A DNA stretch of 64,000 nt. Origin: Caulobacteraceae bacterium PMMR1. GTDB lineage: Bacteria; Pseudomonadota; Alphaproteobacteria; Caulobacterales; Caulobacteraceae. Under the pieces are notes generated by a model. That model was not told the DNA's origin. It worked only from the letters and a program-made list of their open reading frames with translations, and made no database searches. Position 1 is the first letter of the stretch. Each line of letters starts with the position of its first letter. The stretch lies in the NCBI GenBank assembly GCA_000733915.1, contig JPOM01000001.1:2482001-2546000 (forward strand), given 5' to 3'. The position numbers and the translations under genes were made by a program. Shown in pieces: positions 49,140-59,270 of this stretch.

Positions 49140-49585
49140 GGCTTGGCGGACGGCGCGGGGCAGGCCTCGGCGAGGCGATGGGCGCGGATCGAGGCCGGCA
49201 CCGGCACGCCGAAGGGCCGCGCCGTTCCGCTGAGCTTGAAGCTCGTCGGCGTATAGGCGCCCGACGCCGTCACCGGCACTTCGCGCCCGTGCTTGCTGAT
49301 GCAGACGCCCTCGAGCCGAATGCGCCCGCCGCCCACCTCGCGCACGGGATAGGTGCAGCGGTAGTGCCGGTTGCTCGGGCCCGCGACGATGCGGTCCACC
49401 TCCTCGGGCTTCACGCACCAGCGGTCGGTCTTGGACTGCAGCCCCCCCAGGACATTGCTGGTGTACTCCCACCAGCCGGGCAGGATCGCGCCGGACTCGC
49501 CTTCGGCCCGCGCCGTCCCGGACGCCGCCGCCGCCCCGGCCAGAAGCGCAACCGCCGCCAGCCCCAAGCTACGCCACCGGGTCAT
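49136..49585 (-). CDS. Secreted DUF3617-like protein
   Basis: A 149-residue exported protein: signal peptide ([22 protein letters not shown]), then '[14 protein letters not shown]' and '[15 protein letters not shown]' and '[20 protein letters not shown]', matching the 'PGLWE' plus Cys pattern of DUF3617 proteins, which are periplasmic and of unknown function. The ATG at 49585 has AAGGAGG about 6 bases upstream, which settles the start. Confidence 0.8.
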   Translation of the reverse strand: MTRWRSLGLAAVALLAGAAAASGTARAEGESGAILPGWWEYTSNVLGGLQSKTDRWCVKPEEVDRIVAGPSNRHYRCTYPVREVGGGRIRLEGVCISKHGREVPVTASGAYTPTSFKLSGTARPFGVPVPASIRAHRLAEACPAPSAKP

Positions 49586-49663
49586 GAAGCCTCCTTCGCC
49601 GCGCCGCGCCTCGCCGGTCTTCAGCCTTAGCCCCAGTTCCCGACGGAACAAAGGCGGGGCCCC

Positions 49664-51028
49664 TCAGGTCGGGTTCTCCAGGCTGAAGCCCTGGGTGTCC
49701 TCGTCATAGGCGAAGAGCTCGGCGTAGCGGCCCCAGTTGATCACCGCGTCCAGGGTCTCTTCGGCGAAGGCCTCGCTCATGAAGTCCTCCAGCTCTTCCG
49801 AAAAGCGGCGATAGGGCGCGCGGTGGGCCGGCCGCTCGTCCAGCACCCGGCGGATCAGGGCGGCGATCGGCACGTACTGCAAGAGGTGGTCGCGGAAGAT
49901 GCGCTTGCGCTGGTCCACGTCGCTGTCGACGAAGCGGCGGCCGGCGTCGGTCAGGCGGATGTCGCCATGCGCCACCTCGGCGAAGCGGAACAGCTGCAGC
50001 GTCTCCACGATGGGGAAGAGCTCGTCGACTTCCATGTTCAGGTAGTCGCCGAGCTCGGGCAGGTCCGCCCGGCCGCTGAAGGGCTCCCCCGTCAGGGTCT
50101 CCATGAGGCCGGCGAGGTCGGTGGTAGCGACGTTGGACAGCACCAGGCTCATGCCGGGCTTGGACTGCTCGGGCTGGGCCGAAGCGCCCGCGGCGGGCTT
50201 GGCCAGGTTGGCCGGATTGGTCATCAGGCCGTAGATCTGGTCCACGATGCGGTTGAAGGCCTCGTCGTGGCGGCTGCGCGGATGGGCGAGGTCGATCTTG
50301 ATCTCGGCGGCGATCCGCCCCGGGTTGGACGCGAAGATCACCACCCGGTCGCACATCAGCACGCTCTCCTCGATGCTGTGGGTGACCAGCAGCATGGAGG
50401 AGATGGGCAGCCGCTTCTCCTGCCAGAGCTCCACGAGGTCGGTGCGCAGCGTCTCCGCCGTCAGCACGTCCAGGGCGGAGAACGGCTCGTCGAGCAGAAG
50501 CAGCTCCGGCGCCAGGACCAGGGCGCGGGCGAAGCCGACCCGCTGGCGCATGCCCCCCGACAGTTCCTTCGGATAGGCGCTCTCGAACCCGTCGAGGCCG
50601 ATCAGGTCGATGCCCTGCAAGGCGCGCCGGCGGCGCTCCTCGGGCCCGACGCCGAGCGCCTCCAGGCCGATCTCCACGTTCTCCAGCACCGTCAGCCAGG
50701 GAAAGAGCGCAAAGCTCTGGAACACCATGGCGATGCCCTCGGTCGGGCCGTCCAGGGGCTTGCCGCGCCAGATCACCTCGCCGCCGGCGGGGCGGTTCAG
50801 CCCGGCGATGATGCGCAGCAGGGACGACTTGCCCGACCCCGAGCGGCCCAGCAGGCCCACGATCTCGCCGGGCCTGAGCGTGAGATCCACGCCGTCCAGC
50901 ACCACCAGGTCGCCCAGGCCCGCGCCCTTCTTGTAGACCTGGCGCAAGTTTCGGATCTCGAGCAGGGGCTGGCCGGTCCGGGGCTCGGGCGCGACTTGGG
51001 GGCGGAGCTTCAGGGCCGTGTCGGTCAT
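49664..51028 (-). CDS. Nitrate/sulfonate-type ABC transporter ATPase with AAA-associated domain
   Basis: A 454-residue protein. Residues about 20-260 are an ABC ATPase of the NrtD/SsuB/TauB type: Walker A 'GLLGRSGSGKSSLLR', Q-loop 'MVFQSFALFPWL', signature 'ELSGGMRQRVGFARAL', Walker B 'ELLLLDEPFSALD', H-loop 'LVTHSIEES'. The C-terminal part (about 300-450) is the AAA-associated domain ('LPELGDYLNMEVDELFPIVE' and 'HLLQYVPIAALIRRVLDE') found in these importers. It follows the permease gene by 65 bases. No binding protein is encoded nearby, so the substrate is unknown. Confidence 0.9.
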   Translation of the reverse strand: MTDTALKLRPQVAPEPRTGQPLLEIRNLRQVYKKGAGLGDLVVLDGVDLTLRPGEIVGLLGRSGSGKSSLLRIIAGLNRPAGGEVIWRGKPLDGPTEGIAMVFQSFALFPWLTVLENVEIGLEALGVGPEERRRRALQGIDLIGLDGFESAYPKELSGGMRQRVGFARALVLAPELLLLDEPFSALDVLTAETLRTDLVELWQEKRLPISSMLLVTHSIEESVLMCDRVVIFASNPGRIAAEIKIDLAHPRSRHDEAFNRIVDQIYGLMTNPANLAKPAAGASAQPEQSKPGMSLVLSNVATTDLAGLMETLTGEPFSGRADLPELGDYLNMEVDELFPIVETLQLFRFAEVAHGDIRLTDAGRRFVDSDVDQRKRIFRDHLLQYVPIAALIRRVLDERPAHRAPYRRFSEELEDFMSEAFAEETLDAVINWGRYAELFAYDEDTQGFSLENPT

Positions 51029-51093
51029 GGCGGGATCCTCCTCCTCAGTCGCGGTCAGGCGCGCGGCGCCGATAGAGCTGCAGCCGGTCCATC

Positions 51094-52833
51094 TCAGGCC
51101 AGTCCGAGCTTGCGCGAGCCATAGGCGAAGACGGGCCGCCAGAAATACCGGTTCAGCAGCACCACGAAGAGCGCCATGACCGCGACCCCCAGGGTGATGC
51201 GCGGGAAGTCGCCCTTGGCGGTGGCGTCGGCGATGTAGGCCCCGATGCCGTGGGCTTCCAGACGCGTGTCGCGCCAGCTCGCCACCTCCGCCACGATGGC
51301 CGCGTTCCACGCCCCGCCCGAGGCGGTCAGCGCGCCGGTCACATAGCTCGGGAAGATCGCCGGCAGCATCACCTTGCGCCACCAGGGCCAGCCCTTGATG
51401 CCGAGGCTCGCGGTCGCCTCGCGCATGTCGGCGGGGAAGCTCGAGGCGCCGGCGATGACGTTGAACAGGATGTACCACTGCGCGCCCAGGATCATCAGGG
51501 GCGAGAGCCAGATGTCCGCGTTGGCGTGCGTCGCCACGATCGCCAGGACGAACACGGGGAAGAGCAGGTTGGACGGGAAGGCCGCCGCGAACTGGGTCAG
51601 CGGCTGGACCACCTCCGCCAGCTTGGGGCGAAGGCCGACCCAAACGCCGATCGGCACCCAGATCAGGCTCGCGACCACAAGCAGCACGATCACCCGGATC
51701 AGGGTCAGGCCGGTCAGGCCCACCACCCGCGGCAGCTCGCCCCAGCCGACGCCCGTCCCGACATAGGCGACCACCTTAAAGGCGGCGTAGAGCGCCAACA
51801 GCCCCATCACGCTCGCCAGGGCATAATCGGCTTTGCGGCTGGCCCACACGTCGGCCACGGCGGGCGGCATCCGGAACTCGGCGAAACGGATGCGCTGGAG
51901 CCGGTGCACGACCCGCCCCACCGGCGTCCAGACCCGCTTGGCGAGCTGGGCGCGCTGGATGAAGTCGAGGAACCAGGACTGCGGCGGCGGCCCCTGGGAC
52001 ACGGCGGACATGTCCACCCGGAACTTCTCCGACCAGGCCACCAGGGGGCGGAACAGCAGCTGGTCGTAGATCAGGATCACGATCAGCATGGTCAGCACCG
52101 CCCAGCCGACCGCCTTCATGTCTCCATGGTCGATGGCGAGCTGCACATAGGAGCCCACGCCCGGCAAGGCGATGGTGGTGCGCCCCACGCTGATCGCCTC
52201 GGACGCCACCACGAAGAACCAGGCCCCCGACATGGACATCATGGCGTTCCAGATCAGGCCGGGCGCGGCATAGGGCGCCTCCAGGATCCAGAACCGCCAC
52301 CAGGCCCCGAGCCTCAGCGAGTCCGAGGCGTCCTTCAGGTCCTTGGGCACCGTCTTCAGCGAATAGTAGAAGCTGAACGCCATGTTCCAGGCCTGGCTGG
52401 TGAAGATCACGAAGATCGCCGCCAGCTCCACGCCCAGCACATTGCCGGGGAACAGGCTCATGAAGCCGGTCACCGTGAAGGACAAGAACCCCAGGATCGG
52501 CACCGATTGCAGCACGTCGAGCAGCGGGATCAGGATCATCTCGCCCCGCCGGCTCTTCGCCGCCGCCGCGCCATAGACGAAGGTGAAGAGTAGGCTCAGC
52601 CCCATCGCGGCCAGCATGCGCAGGGTGGTGCGAAGCGCGTAGTTGGGCAGGTTGACCGGGTCGAGCGACAGGGGCGCGCGCGTCACCGTGTCCAGCGGCT
52701 GCACCGTCTGGCGCCCGCCGAACGCGACCAGGGCCAGCGCCCCGATCACCAGCGCGAAAACCAGGAAATCCCAAACGTTGATGCGAAAGCGGCGCTCGGG
52801 CGCGGCCGCCAGCGACGGATGGTGCGCGGTCAT
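51094..52833 (-). CDS. ABC transporter permease with two fused BPD domains
   Basis: A 579-residue membrane protein in which two binding-protein-dependent permease domains are fused. The first has the EAA-type loop 'DASDSLRLGAWWRFWILEAP', the second 'REATASLGIKGWPWWRKVMLP', both followed by glycine. About 12 hydrophobic helices are visible, separated by a hydrophilic linker around residues 275-330. Fusion of both halves of the channel in one chain is known for importers associated with AAA-domain ATPases like the one downstream. Confidence 0.9.
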   Translation of the reverse strand: MTAHHPSLAAAPERRFRINVWDFLVFALVIGALALVAFGGRQTVQPLDTVTRAPLSLDPVNLPNYALRTTLRMLAAMGLSLLFTFVYGAAAAKSRRGEMILIPLLDVLQSVPILGFLSFTVTGFMSLFPGNVLGVELAAIFVIFTSQAWNMAFSFYYSLKTVPKDLKDASDSLRLGAWWRFWILEAPYAAPGLIWNAMMSMSGAWFFVVASEAISVGRTTIALPGVGSYVQLAIDHGDMKAVGWAVLTMLIVILIYDQLLFRPLVAWSEKFRVDMSAVSQGPPPQSWFLDFIQRAQLAKRVWTPVGRVVHRLQRIRFAEFRMPPAVADVWASRKADYALASVMGLLALYAAFKVVAYVGTGVGWGELPRVVGLTGLTLIRVIVLLVVASLIWVPIGVWVGLRPKLAEVVQPLTQFAAAFPSNLLFPVFVLAIVATHANADIWLSPLMILGAQWYILFNVIAGASSFPADMREATASLGIKGWPWWRKVMLPAIFPSYVTGALTASGGAWNAAIVAEVASWRDTRLEAHGIGAYIADATAKGDFPRITLGVAVMALFVVLLNRYFWRPVFAYGSRKLGLA

Positions 52834-52874
52834 GGCGGTCCCCCTCCGTCGGCGTGAGGCTATGAGGTGCTGGT

Positions 52875-53195
52875 TTGCCCGTTGCGGCGCGCTTAGCCGC
52901 CCTGGCCGCCGGCTGCAACCGTCCAGGCGCGATCGTCCGCGAGGGCGAGGGCCTGGACGCCGAAGCGCTGCTCTTGGACCGCGACATCGGGTTCGGCGCG
53001 GTTGAACAGGTTTCCTGCGAAGCGCCGTTGACCAGACCGTGGCTTGGTGTTCCCCTTGCGGTTGAAGCTGGCGGGGCGATCAAGGTGAACGGCGAGGTCG
53101 TCAGACTGACCCCCGGACTGCAGGTCACGGCCGAAGTCGTGACCGGCCGCCGCCGTGTGATCGATGAGCTGTGGTCTCCCGTCGCGAAAGCGTAG
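52875..53195 (+). pseudogene. HlyD-type secretion adaptor remnant
   Basis: The frame from about 52890 to the stop at 53195 ends with 'VNGEVVRLTPGLQVTAEV' and 'TGRRRVIDELWSPVAKA', the C-terminal signature of type I secretion membrane fusion proteins, preceded by 'DAEALLLDRDIGF', the barrel-hybrid part. The usual 350 N-terminal residues (helices, lipoyl domain) are missing and there is an internal gap after 'EQVSCEAPLTR'. No start codon is convincing. Only the 3' remnant of an hlyD gene is left. Confidence 0.65.
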
Positions 53196-53215
53196 GCCGA
53201 GGCGGGGAGGCAGCG

Positions 53216-53680
53216 GTGAAGCTGGTCGTTGGTGCAGCTCTCGCTCTTTGCTGCTCAGCAGCGCGCGCTGAGCCTTGGCCGAAATCGATTGTTGTTCGGC
53301 ATGCCACATGGCTTCCCGGTCAAGAGTTAGCACCAAAAACATGCCCCGTTCGCACCCCTGGCCAGTCTCCCGACGAGTATGAGTTTTCATCCTTTTTGCA
53401 AAGGTTACGGCGAGCAGATGGCGTCGTTGTTGAACCTATTCAGGTGGCATGCGTCTTGCACTACTTCTCCCAAAACCAGTTGGAGGTTTTTTGGACAAAA
53501 AAGTCCGACGCCGTCGCTCTCTACGCATGGACGGTGAGGAGGTTCGACCGAGGCAGTCATGTATGTGACGACCCAGCAGTCTATGAGTATCTTGAGCGGG
53601 CCTATGCCTTAGGCGGCAGCCGGAAGACTGAGGCCATCAATCGCATACCAGAGGCCTACATTCTTAAGAAGAGGTCTTAA
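53216..53680 (+). CDS. Secreted orphan protein in low-GC DNA
   Basis: A 154-residue protein with a signal peptide (MKLVVGAALALCCSAARAEP) starting at GTG 53216, with GGGGAGG 5 bases upstream. The mature part contains 'SIVVRHATWLPGQELAPKTC', 'VEPIQVACVLHYFSQNQLEVF' and 'RRFDRGSHVCDDPAVYEYL', with cysteines that could form disulfides. I do not recognise the family. Base composition from about 53290 to 53760 is visibly lower in GC than the rest of the window, suggesting horizontal origin. It follows the HlyD remnant by 20 bases and is closed by its own terminator. Confidence 0.7.
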   Translation: MKLVVGAALALCCSAARAEPWPKSIVVRHATWLPGQELAPKTCPVRTPGQSPDEYEFSSFLQRLRRADGVVVEPIQVACVLHYFSQNQLEVFWTKKSDAVALYAWTVRRFDRGSHVCDDPAVYEYLERAYALGGSRKTEAINRIPEAYILKKRS

Positions 53681-53693
53681 GCTGCTTTGCAAT

Positions 53694-53742
53694 GGAGACG
53701 AGTCCTATTTTGACAGGGATGACTCCGTCTCCAAAGGTTTTT
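53694..53742 (+). terminator. Terminator after the low-GC secreted gene
   Basis: A long hairpin pairs GGAGACGAGTC (53694-53704) with GACTCCGTCTCC (53721-53732), with one unpaired base, followed by AAAGG and TTTTT (53738-53742). It lies 13 bases past the stop codon of the secreted protein, supporting that gene as a real transcription unit. Confidence 0.75.
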
Positions 53743-53930
53743 ACTCTACCTTCAGCAATCCAACGCCTTTAACAACAGACTAGGCGGGCAGTATGACGAC
53801 CTGCGCGATCGCACAGCAAAAAGCCCGTGCAGCTCGAAGCGTGCGGATCGTGCTACGCGATTTCGGGACTATTCTCGCCGCCCTTCCCGCGCCGCAAGGT
53901 CGCGGCCGCAGCCGCCGGGCCCGCCCGCGC

Positions 53931-54980
53931 CTAGAAGCCGTAGGCGGCGGCGAGGTCGGGGTCCTTGGCCGCGATCTGGCGGGCGCAGTCGACCAGCACC
54001 TTGGCCTGCTTCCAGGTGGCGTCGTCCTGCATCTTGCCGTCCAGCATGGCGACGCCTGAGCCGTCCGGCATGGCCTCCAGGATGCGCTTGGCGAAGGCGA
54101 CCTCGGTCGGGTCGGGGCTGAACACGCGCTTGGCCACCGCGATCTGGCTGGGGTGCAGGGTCCAGGCGCCGGCGCAGCCGAGCAGGAAGGCGTTGCGGAA
54201 CTGCTGCTCGCAGGCCTCCAGGTCCGCGATGTCGCCGAAGGGGCCGTAGAAGGCCTTGATGCCGTGGGCGGCGCAGGCGTCGACCATCTTGGCGAAGGTG
54301 TAGTGCCAGATGTCCTGCTGGGCGCCCGCGCGGGGGCCGCCGTCGGGGCGGGGATCCTCGATGACCTTGTAGAAGGGATGGCCGCCGCCCACGCGGGTCG
54401 TCTTCATCTGGCGGCTGGCGGCGAGGTCGGCGGGGCCCAGGCTGATGCCCTGCATGCGGGGCGAGGCGCCGGCGATCGCCTCCACGCGGTTCACGCCCTC
54501 GGCCGTTTCCAAAAGGGCGTGCAGGCCGATGGGCTTGGTCAGGCCGTGCCGCGCCTCCAGCAGCGCCAGCAGCTGGTCCATGTAGTGGATGTCCCACGGG
54601 CCCTCGACCTTGGGGACCATGATCACGTCCAGCCGGTCGCCGACCCCGGCCACGATCTCCAGCACATCGTCCAGGTGCCAGGGGGAGTTCAACGCATTGA
54701 TGCGGGTCCAAAGGCCCACGCCGGCGGCTGCGAAGTCGAAGGCGTTGGCCATCTCCACGAAGCCGCGCCGCGCCGCCGCCTTGGCCTCGGCCGGGATGGC
54801 GTCCTCCAGATTGCCCAGCACCACGTCCACCTCTCGGGCGAGTTCGGGCGCCTTGGCGCGGACCTTCTCCAGGTGCGGCGGCACGAAGTGGATCATCCGC
54901 TCCACCCGCACCGGCGGCTCGCGCCGCGGCTCCGGCGCGCCGATGGCGAGGGGCTTGAAGAAGGCGCGCGGGCTTTTCAC
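53931..54980 (-). CDS. HpcH/HpaI aldolase, malyl-CoA lyase-like
   Basis: A 349-residue CoA-ester lyase of the CitE/Mcl group: '[21 protein letters not shown]' opening, '[16 protein letters not shown]' with the conserved 'LED' and Lys, 'VIMVPKVEG' and '[19 protein letters not shown]' with the metal-binding Glu, '[17 protein letters not shown]' with Asp, and 'AWTLHPSQI'. Such enzymes cleave malyl-CoA or methylmalyl-CoA to glyoxylate and acyl-CoA. Length and the 'GPADLAASR' motif favour L-malyl-CoA/beta-methylmalyl-CoA lyase over citrate lyase. No other cycle gene is adjacent. Confidence 0.88.
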   Translation of the reverse strand: MKSPRAFFKPLAIGAPEPRREPPVRVERMIHFVPPHLEKVRAKAPELAREVDVVLGNLEDAIPAEAKAAARRGFVEMANAFDFAAAGVGLWTRINALNSPWHLDDVLEIVAGVGDRLDVIMVPKVEGPWDIHYMDQLLALLEARHGLTKPIGLHALLETAEGVNRVEAIAGASPRMQGISLGPADLAASRQMKTTRVGGGHPFYKVIEDPRPDGGPRAGAQQDIWHYTFAKMVDACAAHGIKAFYGPFGDIADLEACEQQFRNAFLLGCAGAWTLHPSQIAVAKRVFSPDPTEVAFAKRILEAMPDGSGVAMLDGKMQDDATWKQAKVLVDCARQIAAKDPDLAAAYGF

Positions 54981-55032
54981 GGCGGATCTCCGAGAGGGGG
55001 CAGGAGGCGTGCGGCGGGAGAGGCGGAAACGG

Positions 55033-55059
55033 AAAGAGCCCGGCGCGGACGCCGGGCTC
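55033..55059 (-). terminator. Terminator of the OmpA-family gene
   Basis: On the minus strand a perfect 10-base-pair stem GAGCCCGGCG/CGCCGGGCTC (55059-55050 and 55045-55036) with a 4-base loop is followed by TTTCCGTTTC. It lies about 30 bases beyond the OmpA stop and ahead of the lyase gene, so the two genes are separate units. Confidence 0.78.
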
Positions 55060-55089
55060 TCCCTTGTTCGGACCGACTGAGAGGTCGGC

Positions 55090-56324
55090 TTACTGGAAGT
55101 TGATGTCGATGGTCGCGCGACGGTTCAGGGGCTCCTTCACCCCGTCGCCCGTCTGCACGGCCAGATCGGTCTTGCCCTTCCAGTCGACCTGCAGGGTGTT
55201 CTGCGCCACGCCCTGGCTGACCAGCGCGTCAGCGACCGTCTTCGCCCGGCGCTCGGAGAGCCGCAGGTTGTACGCCGCGGAGCCCGAAGTGTCGGTGTGG
55301 CCGACCACCACGATGCGGGTCGCATGGCCCTGGTTGGCGTACTGGGCCGCCTGCTGCACCACCGCCTGCGCATCGGTCGTGAGGAACGACTTGTCGAAGG
55401 GGAAGTACACGACGAACTCACGCGCTTCCGGAGCCGCCGGCGGCGGCGGCGGCGGCGGGGAGGCTCGGCCGGCGGCGGCGGCGGGGAGGCGGCGGGGCGG
55501 CGGCGGCGGGGGGGCGGCGGCGGCGGCGAGAAGGCGTAGCGCACGCCCACCGTCAGCGCCACGTCGCGGTACTGGCCCGTGAACTGGCCCGGCGCGAACG
55601 TCCCGCCCGTCGTGGTGTTGCGGCTGACGAACTTGAAGTCCGTCGTCCCCAGCCAACGCGCGGTCAGGTCGATCGCCAGCTGGTCGTTGGCGTACCAGGC
55701 CAGGCCCGCCAGCCCCTGGTAGGCGAAGGCGTTGTCGTCGTCGTCCACGGCGAGCGTCTGCGGCGCGGGCTGACCAGGGTAGGTGCTGGAGAAGTTGCCG
55801 CGCACGGTCGTGTCCACGTGCGCCACGCCGATGCCCACGCCGACGAACGGCTGGATCTTGGCCCGGGGCAGGAAGTCGTAGATCAGGTTGCCCATCGCGG
55901 TCCACACGTCGAGGTGGCCCGAGGGCGTGCCGCAGGTCGGGGTCGCGGGCGAGAAGCCGGTGCCGCACAGGCCGATGGGCACGCCGGCCGCAACGCGGCT
56001 CGCGTCAGAGCCGATGTAGCTCCGCACCGAGTTCAGGTCGCCCTTGCGATATCCGCCCTCGAGCTCGACCCGCCAGTTCGGCGTGAAGCGGTAGCCCAGG
56101 CGCGCGAAGCCCGCCCAGTCGGAGTCGGTAGCGAACTTCCACTTGTAGGGGAGGCCGTCGGCGGCGGGACCGTCCGAGGTCGCCTTCACCCCGCTGTCCT
56201 GGACCGAATGCCAGCCGAGATCGACGGCGCCGTACCAGCCGTTCGGGTTCGCAACTTGGGCGTTGGCGCCGGTCGCAGCGAGCGCTGCGGCCAGGGCGGC
56301 CCCCGCAAGCAGATGGAGTTTCAT
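55090..56324 (-). CDS. OmpA-family outer membrane porin, frame break in the linker
   Basis: The first frame encodes a signal peptide (ending GANAQ) and an eight-strand barrel with '[12 protein letters not shown]', '[21 protein letters not shown]' and '[17 protein letters not shown]'. A Pro-rich linker follows, and in the next frame the periplasmic OmpA domain: '[20 protein letters not shown]' and '[20 protein letters not shown]' with the peptidoglycan-binding Asp and Arg. The linker's CCG repeats and C-runs (55440-55535) hide a one-base shift equal to a missing base. OmpA proteins anchor the outer membrane to peptidoglycan. The linker may also be truly variable in length. Confidence 0.88.
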
Positions 56325-56673
56325 GTTCAAAGAGCCCTCTTTTGCCCACACCAACGGCCGCGCTCGGCCAGGTCTCGATATAGCAAGCGCCGCATGACGA
56401 CACAGTGTCGCATGGGACACACAGCCAAGGTTTTTACACGCGGCCGCCGAAGTGAAAAGGGGTCGCACCCCTGTTTCGCCCCGAACTCGCCTGAAATCGC
56501 GGCCGGCCGCCTCGCGGAGGCCTGGCGATGCGACGTCGGGCGAGGATCGGCCCCGTCCTTGGCTATGATCTCGCAGGGCGAAAAGCGGCTCAGCCTTCGC
56601 CGGGTTCCCGCCCGACTTTCGCCGTGAACCGAGTGTGTCCCCCAGGCAACAGTTCTGCCGGCCGGATCCGCGC
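56325..56673. other. Divergent-end intergenic region with a 13-base palindrome
   Basis: About 350 bases upstream of the ompA-type gene and downstream of the GT2 gene, with no convincing coding frame. A perfect 13-base palindrome CGACACAGTGTCG lies at 56398-56410, about 75 bases upstream of the OmpA start, where an operator or promoter would be expected. Nothing else is recognisable. Confidence 0.5.
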
Positions 56674-57390
56674 TCAGAGCTCGGCCACGTCTCCGGGCAG
56701 GCGGGCGCGGGTGTTCAGCCACATCACGCCGAGCAGGTCCGAGAGCGACGCCCAGAGCCGGCCGAGGTTGGTGTACTTCGAAGCCCCGGTGGTGCGCGGG
56801 CGGTGGTTCACGGGCTCGAACGCGACCTCGTAGCCCTCGCGCAGCATCAGGGCGGGCAGGAAACGATGGATGTGGTCGAAGTAGGGGAGGCGCAGGAAGG
56901 CGTCGCGCCGAAACGCCTTCAGACCGCAGCCGGTATCGTCCGCCGCGTCCTTGAGCAGGCGCTTGCGCACGCCGTTGGCGAAGCGGGAGCCGAAGCGCTT
57001 GGCGGCGCTATCCTGCCGCGTCCGGCGCTGGCCGGCGACCATGGCGAGGGCCGGGGGACCGGCGGCGAGGCGGTCCACCAAGCGCGGCGCGTCCGCCGGG
57101 TCGTTCTGGCCGTCGCCGTCCAGGGTCACGATGAGGGGGCTCCGCGCGTGCAGGACGCCGGTGCGCACCGCCCGACTCTGCCCCGAGTTGCGGGCGTGGC
57201 GGAGCACGCGCAGCTGCGGCAGCTCCGCCTTGAGCGCCTTCAGGCGGGCGACGGTGTCGTCGCGGCTGGCGTCGTCGACGAACAGGATCTCGAAGTCGCG
57301 CCCCTGGAAGGCGGCGGCGATCTCGCGCGCCAGGTCGGGGGCGGCGCCGGCCTCGTCGAAGACGGGCGCCACGATGGTCACGTCGGGCAT
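56674..57390 (-). CDS. Glycosyltransferase family 2, polyprenyl-phosphate type
   Basis: A 238-residue GT2 enzyme without membrane helices: 'VTIVAPVFDEAG' start, 'FVDDASRDDTVARL' and 'VTLDGDGQNDP' with the DXD-type aspartates, then 'DTGCGLKAFRRDAF' and 'NHRPRTTGASKYTNLGRLW', the pattern of dolichol-phosphate-mannose synthase-like and ArnC-like enzymes. It probably makes a lipid-linked sugar used by the divergent family-39 transferase at 57492, a common pairing; this is inferred from position. Confidence 0.9.
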   Translation of the reverse strand: MPDVTIVAPVFDEAGAAPDLAREIAAAFQGRDFEILFVDDASRDDTVARLKALKAELPQLRVLRHARNSGQSRAVRTGVLHARSPLIVTLDGDGQNDPADAPRLVDRLAAGPPALAMVAGQRRTRQDSAAKRFGSRFANGVRKRLLKDAADDTGCGLKAFRRDAFLRLPYFDHIHRFLPALMLREGYEVAFEPVNHRPRTTGASKYTNLGRLWASLSDLLGVMWLNTRARLPGDVAEL

Positions 57391-57491
57391 GCGCGGCCCT
57401 TAGCGGGTTTCGCCGGTCCATGGGAGGGTGCGATCGCGATCCCGGCCCGAGGCGGGGGCGGCGCGCCGACGACCTGTGCTAGAGCGCGCCC

Positions 57492-59270
57492 ATGACCGAC
57501 GGAGCCCCGCCCGCCGCCCCTCAGGACGCCGGCCCTCAGGACGCAGCCCCTGGGCCCGCAGCCCCTGGGCCCGCAGCGACGCGCGCGCTCGCCGGGGCGG
57601 AGCGGCTTGCGCCCCTGGTCGCGGCCCTGCTGGTGCTGGTCGCCGCGCTTCCGGGACTGATGCGCCTGCCGCCGCTGGACCGCGACGAGAGCCGCTTCGC
57701 CCAGGCGACCGCCCAGATGCTGGAGACGCGGGACTTCGTCGACATCCGCTTCCAGGACGAGCCGCGCGACAAAAAGCCGGTCGGCATCCACTGGCTGCAG
57801 GCGGCGGCGGTGTCGCTGGTGTCGAGCCCTCAGGCGCGTCAGATCTGGGCCTATCGCCTGCCCTCCCTGATCGGGGCCATGCTGGCCGCCGCCGCCTGCG
57901 CGTGGGGGCGCGGGCGTGGCTGGGGCGCCGGGGCGCCCTGGTGGCCGGGAGCGTGCTGGGCGCCGGCCTGATCCTGACCACCGAGGCCTTCATCGCCAAG
58001 ACCGATGCGGTCCTGTGCGGCGCGGTCACCCTGTCGATGGCCGCGCTGGGGCGGCTCTACGCCGAGGCGGAGGGCGTCGAGGCGCCCGGCGACCCCCCGG
58101 CCGCCGCCGGCGCCTGCTGTTCTGGCTGGGCCAGGCTCTGGCCATCCTCGTCAAGGGGCCGATCGGGCCGATGGTCGCCGGCCTGGCGCTGCTGGCGCTC
58201 GGGCTGCGGGACCGGCGCTGGCGCTGGATGGGCCGGCTGGGCTGGGGCTGGGGCCTGCTTTTAGTGGCGCTGGTCGTGGGGCCGTGGGCGATCGCCATCA
58301 CCGTGTCCACCGACGGCGGCTTTTGGGGCAAGGCGGTGGGGGGCGACCTGGCGCCCAAGCTCGCCGGCGGCCACGAGGGCCACGGCGCCCCGCCGGGAAC
58401 GCACCTGCTGCTCAGCCCCGTGCTGCTGTTTCCGGCGACCGCGCTCCTGCCTGCGGCTCTGGCCTGGGGCTGGCGGCGGCGCCACACGCCGGCGGCGCGC
58501 TTCGCCCTGGCCTGGCTGGTCCTGCCCTGGCTGGTGTTCGAGCTGATGCCGACCAAGCTCGTGCACTACACCCTCCCGCTCTACGGCGCCCTGGCTTGGC
58601 TGGCGGCGGCGGCGTGGCAGGCGCCGGCGGGGCGCCTCGTGCGCGGGATCGGCGCGGCGGTGTCGCTGCTGGTCGGGGCGGCCCTGGCCGGGGTGGCCCT
58701 GACCGCGGCGGGACGGTACGGCGCGGGCCTTAGCCCCGGGAGCGTGACGGGCGCGGCGCTCGAGCTCGCGGCGGGGATCGCGGGCGCCGTCGCCGCCTGG
58801 CGCTGGGGCGATCTCACGGCGCTCGCCGCGGCCCTGATCCTCGGCGTGCTCGGCCACGCGGCCCTGGCCGGCGGCGAGGCGCCCGGCCTGGCCAGGCTCT
58901 GGACCTCCGAGCGCGCCGCCGCCCTCATCAAGGCGCGCGGCCTCGACCCGCGCGACGGCGCCGTGCAGGGGCCGGTGGCGGCCGTAGGCTATGCCGAGCC
59001 CAGCCTCGTGTTCCGCCTGGGCACCGACACCGACCTGACCGAGCCGGAGCCCGCCGCCGATGACCTGGCGAACGGCGAGCCGGTGCTGGTCGAGGCCCGC
59101 AAGGAGCCCGCCTTCCAGGCCGCCGCCCGCGCCCGGGGGCTCAGCCCTGTCAAGGTCGACAGCCTGCAGGGCTATGACTATTCCACCGGCAAGGCCGTCA
59201 CCCTGTCGCTCTATCGCGACGGCGCGGCCCAGAGCCGCCCCGCCGCCCCAGCCGCCCCCCGTCGCCATGA
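57492..59270 (+). CDS. Family 39 (ArnT/PMT-type) glycosyltransferase with three frame breaks
   Basis: A polytopic lipid-linked sugar transferase. The start has 'LPPLDRDESRFAQATAQMLE' and 'DKKPVGIHWLQAAAVSL', the diagnostic first periplasmic loop. Frames then change at a five-G run (57904-57908), at a six-C run (about 58093-58098) and near C-runs around 59235-59260, after which the natural stop TGA at 59268 overlaps the next gene's ATG. Each change equals one missing base; restoring them gives one continuous protein of about 590 residues with about ten helices ('LFWLGQALAILVKGPIGPMVA' and onward). It is divergent from a GT2 gene likely to supply its donor. Confidence 0.85.
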
